Shown here one piece after another: positions 1-10,442 of a stretch of DNA of 64,000 bases. The position numbers and the translations under genes are program-made. This DNA is from Asterella californica (Eukaryota > Streptophyta > Marchantiopsida > Marchantiales > Aytoniaceae). The stretch's first letter is position 1; the number at the start of each line of letters is the position of its first letter. The DNA lies in NCBI GenBank assembly GCA_036924285.1, contig JAYKYS010000008.1, positions 22,491,001 to 22,555,000 on the forward strand. The letters run 5' to 3'. A model generated the notes under the pieces. That model saw nothing but the letters and a program-made list of their open reading frames with translations. It was not told the DNA's origin and ran no database searches.

Positions 1-819
1 TTTGGCATTACCGATGCCTTTGATTGTTTATTTCCAAGTCCTTTCATTTTGTCAATGTGCTGGTAAGCTCATGCCACAGTAGACCTGTCATCAAGAACCG
101 TCAAGTTCTAGCTGTTGATATAATGTCGGCTAACTGTCCGAGACGTTTTATGGACTGTATGAACCTCGTATTGATGTCATGCAAGACATTTGGACTAAAC
201 CACACATTGATAGAGTTTTGGAGAGGATTTGGAAGTTCTCTTGGGTTGGTATTTATAAGTTCGAATCGCAACTTCTCTCTATGCGGATTGTCATACTAGT
301 TTTGCTTGAGAAACTATGAGAATGTTTTCTTGTTTGTGACGCATGTGATTTTTGCTACCAGTTTGGACATTACAGCTGAGTCTTTTATTCTCTGTGCTTG
401 TTACTCGTACCTTGAGATTGTACCTAAGAAGCAGCGGTTTTGGTGTATCATTATTTATCGTATGCTGCTGGTCGGAAAGAGAGAACTCAGTTTCTTGGGT
501 TTTTCGAGTCGGCTGTGCACCTAACTTGAGAGGAGCCAGGAGAGAAACACGTAGGTTTTGTGCCGTAGACATTTTTTTGCTCATCTTCGTCAAATTGTAA
601 TATATTTTAGTGTTTGTGTGTACTAAATGTTCATTTGATACAAGGTTGGACTTTTGCAATTTGATTACAAGTGTGATGTTTACTGTATTTTTGTTGACTT
701 TTGCCTCCTCTCCTCTTGTGAGAGGAGTGAACCTTCGCTGGGATGACCAACTAGTTGAGTTCAACTCCCAACATGAGTACATAATTTGATATGTAAAGTT
801 TTAGAAAATTATATCTGCT
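1..819. other. Unclassified non-genic DNA
   Basis: I recognise no gene here. Both strands carry short open frames, none with a convincing domain. In the plus frame around 300-365 the translation contains CDFCYQFGH, which fits the first three ligands (C-x2-C-x4-H) of a retroelement zinc knuckle, but stop codons flank it. This could be a decayed retroelement gag or chance. No LTR, tRNA or splice-bounded exon was found. Confidence 0.3.
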
Positions 820-1475
820 GTTGATTGCAGGTTTCATCAAACCTGCATTATCATTATTCAAAACTTGGAACTCCACCAAGATATCTATACCTGCCTAAAA
901 CTTGTTTTGGCAGGTATAGATATCCCAAAACAAGTTTTAGGGATATCTATATCTGCGAAAACAAGTTTCAGCATGTTTCATAAGAAGTCGAAACAGGATT
1001 TATAAACCTGTCAAGACAGGTTTCTAAAACTTGTTTTGACGGAGTTCAATAGTTGCAGAAATAGATTTATATACCTGTTTCAGCAAGGTTTTATAACTTG
1101 TATTTTGACAAGTTATAAAACATGCCGAAGTAAATTTGTGAACCTTGCTTTGCTGGTTTCATAATCTGGTTTGACAGGTTATAATGCTTTTTTCATCAAA
1201 TATATAATACATGTTTCAGCAGAGGTAAATAACCTGTCAAACCAAGTATTATATACATGTTTTAGCAGGAGAAAATAACCTGATTTGACATATTATAGAA
1301 CATTCTGAAACAGATATATATTACCTGTTTCACCAGGTATAGATATCCTGGTGGAAACAGGTTATAGAACCAGCCCAAACAGGTTTTATATAATTGAATC
1401 GGCAGGTATAAAAAAATCTGGTTTAGACCTGAAATAAAACCTGCAGAAATAGGTATTATATATCAATTTTGATAG
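820..1475. repeat. Hairpin-dense AT-rich repeat patch
   Basis: This 650-bp stretch is built from many copies, in both orientations, of short motifs such as CCTGTTTCA, AACAGGTT, CAGGTATA and AAAACTTGTTTTG. The clearest structure is a perfect 16-bp inverted repeat, 880-895 with 909-924, overlapping a second perfect 17-bp inverted repeat, 894-910 with 925-941. The flanks lack this pattern. It could be a decayed satellite, a nested foldback element or a small-RNA-producing locus. No coding frame spans it. Confidence 0.7.
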
Positions 1476-2869
1476 ATAGTAAATTTATGATAAATAATAT
1501 TTTAATGTTTATAATTATGACCAAAAAATTCCCTCTTCATTCTTGAAGATATTTTGGAGAACCCGGAGTCGCATATCATTTCTAGACTAGAGGTTCTCTA
1601 ACGTCTAAGTCTAAAGCAACATCCAAACTAAAGACCATTCGAAACGGACAGTGAACCATGTATGAGAAAATAAATAAATAAAGATTATCTCCAGTAATAG
1701 TTCACAAGATCTCACAATTAATCTCAAACCATATCAAAGATATATATATATATCAAAATGTTGTGTTCCAAAAATGTTGAATTAGTAGACTATATAAGGA
1801 GCCTATCGAGAGGTTAAGTAGTGAATCTAACCGACAAACATCACATCGCACATTAAAGCGATGGCAACTTAGTGCTCATTGTTGGATGATGATATCTGAC
1901 AAAATATGAGAACATAAGTTAGAGGAAGCTCATCGACAGCCATTGCAGTTTGATACTTTAAATATCAATATTCGCATGAATCGATTCACCTACTTACCAC
2001 TCTTGCAAAGTCTGCTCAATGAATAGCTGCTCCCTCGGTGATGTCTTCCAAGCCACGGTCCACAGAGACAACACTCGGGATGTAGTTGTCTGATGACGCA
2101 CTGAAATGTGTTGTGGTCGACGTAAGAATATTTTTACAAGCTCACAAATGATATTCTCATTCCAATCCATAGCGCATGTCGCAAGACGAGCCTCATGAGT
2201 CTAAGGGACGTGAATCCTCCTCGTCGTAAACTTGTTTATTAAATTGAATGTCTTTAACGTATAGTTCTCCCTAGCTCGTTTATAAAAACGCATCTTTGCA
2301 TGCGTGATAGCCTTGCCAAGAAACCCGATCATTGTCTTATGTGTAGACGAACCTACAAAGTCAACAGTTACGAGGGATCTTGATGGACTATGTATATCTG
2401 AAACTATGACTCATATAGCGATGGATTTTAAGCTTACTTATTGAAGGCTGACCTGTTCAAGTCAAAGACACTACAGCATGGACGTGAGATCCCAATCAAG
2501 CGTTGAAAAAGGTCAAACACGTATCGTGCTCTCCTGCCCAAGGGTCTCGACGTTCTTGATATCAAGAGACAATGTCGATGCATCATCTTCTTCTTGCATA
2601 TAACGTCCATCCGTACCTGTTGTTCTCTTTGCATTCAATAACAACAAGTGTAAATCTGTCTCTTCAACTTGTCCGCAATCCCATGTTCTTGAAGCTCATG
2701 ATACATGAAGCGTCTCAACTCTTATTTGGTCTCCTTCCTCCAAGCCTCTCAACTGGGCAACTCGCTGAACAAGCATGGGCTTGTTATCAACAATGGGAGC
2801 CCCTTGTCCACAAGCCAAGTGACAAGATGCCTCTTGATCATAAGCTCAAGATCAGTAGTCATCTTTCGC
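1476..2869. other. Intergenic DNA, nothing recognised
   Basis: The sequence is AT-rich at the left and becomes more balanced to the right. A (TA)n tract lies at about 1740-1752. Open frames at 2434-2634 and 2572-2913 overlap on opposite strands and show no domain. The right part may already belong to the terminal repeat of the old chromovirus. Confidence 0.3.
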
Positions 2870-4250
2870 TCACTTATCGCCTTGTTGCGTCAGCGGAAGC
2901 TCTTACTCAGTAGGTCACGAAACTCACACCGCTAACATACAAAGCACAATCACATGTTAGTGTTCATGCACCACTTATCTTTATCTCGTTTTTGTCCGGA
3001 CCGGAGTCAGACTATCTCCCTAACTCTCAAGCTCAATATTTCTTAAGTCCTGCCATAGACCCAGCTAGGTCAGTCCCAAAACATGAGCAAGTCACAACAT
3101 GACGTGGGACGGAATTCTCATAAAGTCTAGAGTCCTCCAACACACCTAGCAGTCCAACCGTCCGTGATGTCTGTTGGGTCCAAGCTCTCGAACAGTGGTT
3201 TCACTTGCCATCTCATTTCCTAGTCTTGTCTGGCCTTTTGATCATTCTCAAGTTCAAACGTCCAAGTCTAGACCGGAAACGCTTTGGTACTGATCCAACC
3301 ATCACCTCATGTCTCTACAGAGTCGTCCGCGAACTCTAGGATCAAGTGACTTGTCAAGATCCACCCAGGCATCAAGTCCTCCCTATATACAAGTTTATGG
3401 AGCTCGCCGATCCCATCTTCCTCTTTGGTCTCTGAAAATTATACCACAACCCGTTCACGAGATCAGCCATAATTCTCAACTCCAAAGTCAGTTCGAGGAG
3501 TTCTTGGTATCATTGGAATGCTCTCACCAAGATCTTTCTAACAATACTTTACTGCCTTGCAATCTTACGTAGAGCTCTATCCATGACCCAAGACATCACT
3601 AGAGTTCCAACACTTGGTATTTTCTCGAGAAATTGTGATCTAGTGCTAGAATAAGACCTTGTGGTTCAGACCAACGTCCAAACTCACATCTCGACTCATG
3701 TTTCAGATCCAAGTCTTAGACCTCCATTTCAGTCCAATTTTAGACTTGTCCTCTTAGGTTAGCATTCGTCTAAGGTCCCTTTGGATAGACCACTATGTCA
3801 TAACCCAATGTTTCAACCTAGGTCCAGAGAACCACTTATGGTTCACTTGTTCTTTATTTTCCGATTAAGTTGTTAAGTCCTACTCGTAGCATTCACAACC
3901 TAGCGCAAGTTCAGTAAGGTTCGGTTGTTCTGCGCTTGATCTTGAGACTGAAGGTCGTGATATTCACCACCACTTTGGAGATTGATGTCGTCATGAACAA
4001 TGATCCTTAAGTTAACGTCAAGTCAAAATGGGATAGCCAACCCCTTAACGTCAGAATTACGTTCTGGTAGCTAACTCGCAATTCCTTTCTTGGCTTGAGT
4101 CTTAAGTCGTCGCTAGAACACTTAGAAAATTTCAACTAGTCTCGAGAAAGCCTAACCTTTTTGGCCATCTCTAAATAAAACTAGTTGACGATTTCTAAAC
4201 ATTCTACTTAAGACTCTAACTTGCTAACTTATAAGTATTCACACCTACTA
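2870..4250 (-). repeat. Putative 3' terminal region (LTR) of the old chromovirus
   Basis: This stretch lies downstream, on the minus strand, of the chromodomain end of the old gypsy element, where a 3' LTR is expected. About 47 bp at 2881-2928 match 17265-17311 in the same orientation with only scattered transitions, and the 17.3-kb copy is next to a Met-tRNA-type primer site. That is consistent with the two being LTR ends. Similarity does not extend visibly beyond that block, so the LTR boundaries are not established. Confidence 0.35.
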
Positions 4251-4251
4251 A

Positions 4252-6084
4252 CTAGGTCTCTCGAAGCTCACTTTCTGATTGCAACTTGATTTCACTTAGA
4301 CGCACGACTAAGTTTACCTTGTAGTTAGAAAATCGTAACGCAAGATCACCCCAAGATAAGTGTAAACCATTCACACTTGCTTTATCAACGCTCGACAAAC
4401 TTAAGTCTTGATCTAGATGCTTATCCAAACCAGCTCGTTTCCTTAGAGTGCACTTCCTTCCTCCTCTTGACAACATCATAGGCATGTGATAAGAACTAGT
4501 CATAGTCATGCACTCCCAATACACTTAGACAATTTTCAAGAAATAAATTCTTTATTTTCACAACATACGTTTGAAGAGATCCAAACTTTTCTTGCATGTT
4601 CTAGATCTTCTTCTGGCACCCAAGTTGCTTCCTTCAAATGGTATCCACACCGTTTGACCAAGTACTCCGCTCGGTTGGATTTACTCCGTGATCGCAAAAT
4701 GATCTCTTTCTTGTATTCCGCTTCGCATTGCACGACATCAGTTGAGGCTTGGGAACTTGTTTGTGCTCCGATCGCAAATCATCCTTGAAGTACTTCTTTA
4801 ATAAAGAAACATGGAAGGTCATATGCAATTGCCACTTGGGAGGAAGGTCTAAGGTATAGACATCTTCGTGTGGATTCTTGACAATGACGAAAGATCTCGC
4901 AAACTTTGATGAGAACTTCTCTGAAATTCCTTCTGGGAGGATGAAGTGCTTCGTACTCAACCGTACTTCTTCGTCCACTTGAAACTTTACTTACTGCCGA
5001 TGCTTGTTTACTTGCTTCGTGAAACGTTGCTGCACATAGTCGAGGTTCTTCTTCACTTGTTCCTCGCGTCGCTGCATTTCTGCCGCCAACTCTTCAGTTG
5101 ATGTCGTGTTCTTGGTTGTGCCGATGCAGAACTCCTTGCAAGAGTCAAGTCAAGAGACCCTTCTACCTCACGTCCGTAAGTCAATAAGAAAAACAATTCG
5201 TCGATTGCTGAATGCTTTGTGGAGTTATAGCAATACTCTGCAAGATTGAGCCACTCCATCCAATCACTTTGGTCTGGTCACATAATTCCTCAAGTATTGA
5301 TTCTGAACCAAGTTAATTCGTCCATCTGTTTCGAGATGAAAAGCGATACTAAATTTGAACTTAGTCCCCAAATTTTGGAACAAGTGTTTTCAAAAGATAC
5401 TTGTGAACTTAGAGTCTCGATTTGAAATAATACTTCGAGATAATCCATGTGAATGCCACCAAGTATCTAAGAACAACCGAGAAGTTGTGAACGCTGTTGC
5501 GGTATCCAAGATCGGGATAAACTTTGCGATGTTGCTAAATTGGTCAACTATCCCAAGATGACATTGTATCTATTTGAGTTAGGCAGAGACGTTATGAAGT
5601 CCATGTTGATGCTTTCTCAAGGTCTGATTAGAATCGACAAAAGATGAAGCAATCCTTGTTTCTTCGCATAAGAAACCCGGTTCTCTTGACAAGTTACGCA
5701 TGTTTTCACAAAGTAGGCAACATCGTGTAGAGCCAATAAAACTTTTTAACCATCATTGCTGAAGTGGACTTTTTTCTTTTATGGTCTGATAAGGAAGCAT
5801 CATGACACTCTTTGAGCAACTTAGACCTAAGTTTTTCTTGTTCACATTAACTCGATTTTGTTTAACATGAGTAATCTATGTCTCAGCTGCATGTTCTACA
5901 ACTTCACTCTTCACTTGAGTTATTCCAAGTACTCCTTCGCTTGGTCATTTCTCATGTAATCTTCACGTACTCGCCTCTCCAAGTTTGACTCCTTAGGATA
6001 CATAGCTCGTAAAATCTGTGTGGACAATAGAAGATATTCCTCCTTGCAACTCAAGACGGCCGGCACCACAGTGTCCTTTTCCGC
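4252..6084 (-). pseudogene. Old chromovirus pol 3' part: integrase and chromodomain, degenerate
   Basis: On the minus strand the block 5259-5053 reads WLNLAEYCYNSTKHSAI and then a TYGREV motif, the C-terminal part of a gypsy integrase core. Block 4978-4634 continues with HVSLLKKYFKDD, the usual integrase tail. Block 4733-4536 is a chromodomain (AEYLVKRCGYHLKEATWVPE). In chromoviruses this domain reads methylated histone tails and guides integration. The canonical W of VKWKGY is replaced (VKRCGY), so the aromatic cage looks damaged. Stops and frameshifts separate all blocks. The region ends at 6084 where the younger element is inserted; its pol continues at 15849 on the other side of the insertion. 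Clearly a dead copy. Confidence 0.8.
6081..6084. repeat. Target-site duplication CCGC, left copy
   Basis: The four bases CCGC immediately precede the TGTCG start of the left LTR and are repeated immediately after the right LTR at 15849-15852. This marks the insertion of the 6085-15848 element into the older chromovirus. Gypsy elements usually make 4-6 bp duplications. Confidence 0.8.
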
Positions 6085-7948
6085 TGTCGTGTCGTGGACC
6101 GGCTCCTACCTGAAATACAAATTTCGATGCTTGTCGCTCCAAAGACACTCATGAGAAGACAAGCTAGGCCCCAGCTTACAGATTTTGGCACAATCTCAGA
6201 TCTCCATTTTCATCGCATAGATGGATAGAGCTCCTTATCAGCTTTCCATAGGCATCTTGTCTACTTCGTTTGGGCGCCTAGTGGAGAAGTTACAGGACTC
6301 GAAAGATGGAGAAAATAAGCTAGGCCCCAGCTTACGGGTTTTTGGCACCACTTCGGATCTTTACTTTTATCGCATAGATGGATAGAGCTCGTTGTCAGCG
6401 TTCCATGGGCATCTTGTTTATTTCGTTTGGACATCCAGAGAAGAAGTTATGCGATTCGAAAAAAGGCAAAATCAAGCTAGGCCCCTAGTTACTTGCTGAC
6501 TGGGTATTTAGGGCTTCAGGCGTTATATCAAAGACGCAAGGGGCCTGCTTATTATTATTGAGAGTTGAACTTCGTACGTACATACTGTTGCAAGGGGGCT
6601 GCTTAAGAAGTTTGCTTGTTCTTGCGACCTGTCGTTGGATGTTTTGGAGAATTGGGAAGTCCAATACACGCGCGCAAGGTGTCATCGGGTTCAGATCTGT
6701 GCAGGCTACGCACAGGTTAAGACGGTTCTTGAAGAGACGGATCGGGGGTTGTGTTCTGGGAGAAATTGAGACGTAGGGAGCAGAATTGGGGTTTTCAGTT
6801 ACCTGTAAAGGAGAGTTGGACCGTTCGGACCGTTCCGGAGTCCAAACTTGCTGTCCTTGGATCCATCGGGATCAGAACAACGAGTTCTTCAGGAAATTGA
6901 AGACGATACAAAGTTTTATCGGGCGGTTTGAGAGTTGTGAGAGAAATTGGCTCGCAGGGAAGCGCTTACGTCAGGTTTTCATCGCCTGCGACCTGAGATT
7001 GGATTGTTCTTCGCGATCGGTGAGCCAAGCCCTTCGTTCTTGGTGCCTATGCGATCAGGGAGTCCTCATGTACGCATAGGAGAAGACTGTAAGTGAATTG
7101 GATTGTTGGTTTGGGTGTGGTGAGCAAATTTGAGCCGCAGGGAGCCGATTTACGTCAGTTTTTTGTAGCCTGCGACCAAATTTCTCGAGTAGTTTTGCAA
7201 GGGGAACTCCAAACGGCTTGTTTGGAGTCTTGTTGAGTTCAAGGTAGCCAAATCTACCTACCAGCGAAGACGGATATCAGTTTAGACGATCCGTTTGTGC
7301 GGTGTGAGCGGTTTTAAGCCGCAGGGAGGAGTTTTTGAAGGTTCGGTCACCTGCGACCGAAAATTGGCGATATCTCGACTATCGGGAGTCGGATCTGAAG
7401 GTTTCTTGGGCCAACGGAGTCAGGGAAGGAGACCCTATCAACATTTGAAGATCGTTTGGCGAAAGGAGAAAGTTCTCAGATAGGTCTTTTTCGGTTCCTT
7501 CGCTACAGGTTTCGCCCTTTTGAGTTCGTTAAGGACTTAGTTGGTTGTGTATGGCTTGTGGTAGCTAGCTTTAGCCAAGAGCTAGTGTGTGGATGTGGTT
7601 TGGACTTGGGTTTGGATCGCATGATACTGTTGTGGCTCTGGTTGTTAGCAAAGAGAAGTTCCTCTTGCTTTGAGCTACGCTTTGGCGATTTCAGACTAGG
7701 GTTGCGTTTCAGGGGTTTGTTTTAGGGCTTCTGAAGTAGGTTACAGACCGCTCTGGTCTGTTCCTCAGTTTTGTGCTGTTTGGAGAAAGAATCGACAGTG
7801 TACATACTTTCAGAGTGGTATATATCGCAGCATTCCTTTTCGTGGTTGTTCTTCTCTGTCTTGTCTCTATTTGGCACACAGCATCTCCACAGCCAGGAAC
7901 CTCACGTTTTCCTGGACATCCTTCATGCACAAAATATCCGACGCGACA
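6085..7948 (+). repeat. 5' LTR of the young gypsy element
   Basis: This 1864-bp LTR starts TGTCGTGTCG and ends CGCGACA, so its ends form a 5-bp inverted repeat. It contains two internal repeat systems. A unit of about 156 bp begins with the AAGCTAGGCCC motif near 6159, 6315 and 6472. A looser unit of about 181 bp carries GCAGGGA followed by CCTGCGACC near 6955, 7137 and 7318. Such arrays commonly lie in U3/R and could hold promoter elements. The small open frames inside show no known domain. Confidence 0.95.
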
Positions 7949-7952
7949 ACGG

Positions 7953-7970
7953 TGGTGAACTCGACGTGAA
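7953..7970 (+). promoter_or_regulatory. Candidate primer-binding site (non-Met type)
   Basis: Four bases after the 5' LTR is TGGTGAACTCGACGTGAA, which begins with the TGG expected opposite a tRNA CCA end. The related element at 45,879-52,066 has the same 18-mer with one change (minus strand, 50758-50741), although the sequence around it has diverged. The conservation supports function. It is not the TGGTATCAGAGC initiator-Met site usual in plant gypsy elements. I could not identify the matching tRNA. Confidence 0.6.
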
Positions 7971-8024
7971 GGTCTGGGGTGGAGATTCTTCTGTGTCTGA
8001 ACTTTGAAGAAGAGATTGGCAGTC

Positions 8025-10442
8025 ATGAGTGGGGATGAGAAAAGTGATGGAGATGGAGCTAGTGGTTCATGTGGGTTACCAAGGGTGCAGTTGGATCCGG
8101 CGACTGCATCGATGTTCCAAACTTTCATTATGTTCTTGCGGCAACAACAGTCTGATGAGCGGAAGGAAGCTTTGGCAACAAAGGCGCTACAAGCGGTGGT
8201 CAGCAGGATTGACCAGTTCGATGGGAGAGATGTCTCAAGATATCTTAGACATTATGTGAAGGAGATGGAGCTGAACCGGGTCTCAAAAGATGAGATGATT
8301 GAGACGTTTGAGTTGGCAGCAGCTCCAGAGATTAGGGATCATGTTAAAATGCTAACGAAGCATTTTAACAAGGATTGGGAGACTTTTGCTCGTGCCTTGA
8401 TGGATGAGTACTTCTTGGAGGACTCTGATCGAGTCACCAAGAAGTCATTCTTGGAGTGGGTTGAGCAACCAAGGAAGGGTTTACAAGCTACTGAGTTGCT
8501 CAGAGAGTTTGAGAAGCAGTTTTCACGGCTGACCAGGATGGAGAAGTTGACGTTGCAGTCCAACAAGACAGAGCTATTTCTTCGGGCTGCAGATGAGAAG
8601 TTGCAGGAGAAGCTAGAGATACTTCTAGAAGACCGGGAGGAGGACGATGGATTGACCAGCAGCTGGAAGAAGGTTGAGGAAGCTGTTGGTCTGCTTACCA
8701 AGAGGGAGCGGAGACGAGAGAAAGTTCCTGTTAGGAGACTGGCGCCAACACCTACAGCTGTAACACCTGTTCCTGTAGTCCGACCAGTTCCTGTTGCTAG
8801 ACAAGTAGTACCAGTTGCTCCAGCTGTTCCAGTTGTTCCAGTTGTTCAGGCACCCATGGTATCTCCGAAGAAGGATGACTCAAACCTTGAGGAGATATTG
8901 CGTGGAATGAGAGATCTGCAGATCAAGCTCACCAGATTGGAAGAGAAGGGATCTACAAGTGGAGTAAGACCGGTTGAGAAGCAAGGCTGGATCCAGCGGT
9001 ATATCTGGTGCGATGGTACTGATCATCCGCGCAGAGATTGCAAGGAGTTCACAGATATTCTGCAGCAAGGAGTGATCTTCTGGAAGGATGGGAAGGTAGC
9101 GCTGAGGGATACAGGTGCACTTCTTCAGAGCAACTTTGGTAGAGGAGGGATGAAGAAGTTGGTTGAGGACCACCTATCAGCGCAAGCAGTCGCAATCGTG
9201 GAAGCTGGAACTTATGGCACAAGGGTAGAGGATCAGGCTGAGAGGAGTTTCAACAAGCAAGTTGAGCCAAGTGAGTTGTGGTCATCTGCCATCTTCATGA
9301 AACAGAAAGGAAAGATGGCACGTGAGACGTTGCAGAGGACAGCTGCTACGATCAGAAGGGATACTGGATGGGAGGATCCGATAGAAGCTCTATCGGTGCA
9401 TGCGTACATCGCCAAGAACCAACACGAAGCGTTGTTGGAAGAGAAGAGAAGGCGAGATTCAGAGGATTTAGGAGAAGGGACTTCTTCAAAGAGACAGACT
9501 CGAGGGGAGAAGGTTCGCCAAGAGCTTCGAGATGCAGGAGCTCAAGACCTACCGATGGACGATGCTCTTTCTTCATCGAAGGAGAAATCTCAGAAGGAGA
9601 AGGGTAAGCCGGCTGCGTACAAGCTACAGTCGGATATCGAGGCTTCAACAGACTTGAAGGGAGTCTTGGAAGATCGCATTCTGAATGCGAAGGTGGAGTT
9701 TACTTTGAGAGAAGTGTTAGGCATCGCCAAGCGTGAGTTTCATGATGTCATCATCGATGTCATCAAACGGAAACGACAAATTACGGGTGAGACTGGTTTA
9801 TCACATGCTTTGGATACTAGGATGTCAGTGGATGAGGAGAGAGAGCTTGCAAGGTGCAGTGTCTATTCTCCAGAGGAAGAAAGAGATCGAAGGCGCAGGG
9901 TGCATTTCGAGGATGAAGAGGAGGATGAGAAGCGGAGCTCAAGTCATTACAGCCACAGTCACTGGGCTCGAGCTACGACGGAGACGTTGGTGAGGATCGA
10001 GGACTTGGATGAGTCGGTGGTTGCTCTGATCGATCATGGATCAGAAATCAACATCATGTCGAAGGAGCTGTACAAGAGGAAGAAGTGGCCGATCGACACA
10101 GAGCATGGATGGGTCATAAGAGCAGCCAACAACACGAGAGGAGACTTGTATGGAGCTTGTCCAGACATCAGAGTGCGCGTAGGTGATGTTGCTATCGAGC
10201 AAAACTTCTTTGTTCAGGAAGCAACATCATACCCACTCATTCTGGGTCAACCTTTCATCATAGCAACCCGGATGGAGACAAAGGTACTGGACGACGGATC
10301 TGCGTATGCTAGGATCCGAAGTCAAGATGGGAAGAGAGTGGTACAATTCCTGACTGTACCGTCCAACCACGAGCGCAACCGAGATCGTTTGAGGGAGAAA
10401 CCGCTTCCAAGGGTGAGTGAAGAGTTCAAGGATTTTCGTTGA
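8025..10442 (+). CDS. Gag-protease of the young gypsy element
   Basis: This 805-aa frame starts at the first ATG after the primer site. Residues ~50-230 are a retrotransposon Gag/capsid-like helical region (SRYLRHYVKEME, WETFARALMDEYF), followed by a Pro/Val-rich linker at ~240-285. Residues 326-339 (YIWCDGTDHPRRDC) have the spacing of a CCHC zinc knuckle, but Tyr replaces the first Cys. Residues 670-672 are the aspartic-protease centre, ALIDHGSEINIMS, with Asp-His-Gly instead of Asp-Ser/Thr-Gly, followed by the C-terminal ILGQPF. The gag product would form the particle, and the protease would process the polyprotein. The frame is intact and ends at TGA 10440-10442, overlapping the pol frame by 22 nt in the -1 frame with a GGATTTT heptamer in the overlap. 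A related protein, with frameshifts, is encoded on the minus strand at 50,693-48,347. Confidence 0.9.
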   Translation: MSGDEKSDGDGASGSCGLPRVQLDPATASMFQTFIMFLRQQQSDERKEALATKALQAVVSRIDQFDGRDVSRYLRHYVKEMELNRVSKDEMIETFELAAAPEIRDHVKMLTKHFNKDWETFARALMDEYFLEDSDRVTKKSFLEWVEQPRKGLQATELLREFEKQFSRLTRMEKLTLQSNKTELFLRAADEKLQEKLEILLEDREEDDGLTSSWKKVEEAVGLLTKRERRREKVPVRRLAPTPTAVTPVPVVRPVPVARQVVPVAPAVPVVPVVQAPMVSPKKDDSNLEEILRGMRDLQIKLTRLEEKGSTSGVRPVEKQGWIQRYIWCDGTDHPRRDCKEFTDILQQGVIFWKDGKVALRDTGALLQSNFGRGGMKKLVEDHLSAQAVAIVEAGTYGTRVEDQAERSFNKQVEPSELWSSAIFMKQKGKMARETLQRTAATIRRDTGWEDPIEALSVHAYIAKNQHEALLEEKRRRDSEDLGEGTSSKRQTRGEKVRQELRDAGAQDLPMDDALSSSKEKSQKEKGKPAAYKLQSDIEASTDLKGVLEDRILNAKVEFTLREVLGIAKREFHDVIIDVIKRKRQITGETGLSHALDTRMSVDEERELARCSVYSPEEERDRRRRVHFEDEEEDEKRSSSHYSHSHWARATTETLVRIEDLDESVVALIDHGSEINIMSKELYKRKKWPIDTEHGWVIRAANNTRGDLYGACPDIRVRVGDVAIEQNFFVQEATSYPLILGQPFIIATRMETKVLDDGSAYARIRSQDGKRVVQFLTVPSNHERNRDRLREKPLPRVSEEFKDFR

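Noticed and set aside
250..285. tRNA-like GTTCGAATC
   Set aside because: It resembles a T-loop, but no acceptor, D or anticodon stems can be built around it.
7709..8128. Minus-strand frame of 139 codons across the LTR/gag junction
   Set aside because: It crosses the LTR boundary, and a shorter version occurs in the other LTR; antisense shadow.
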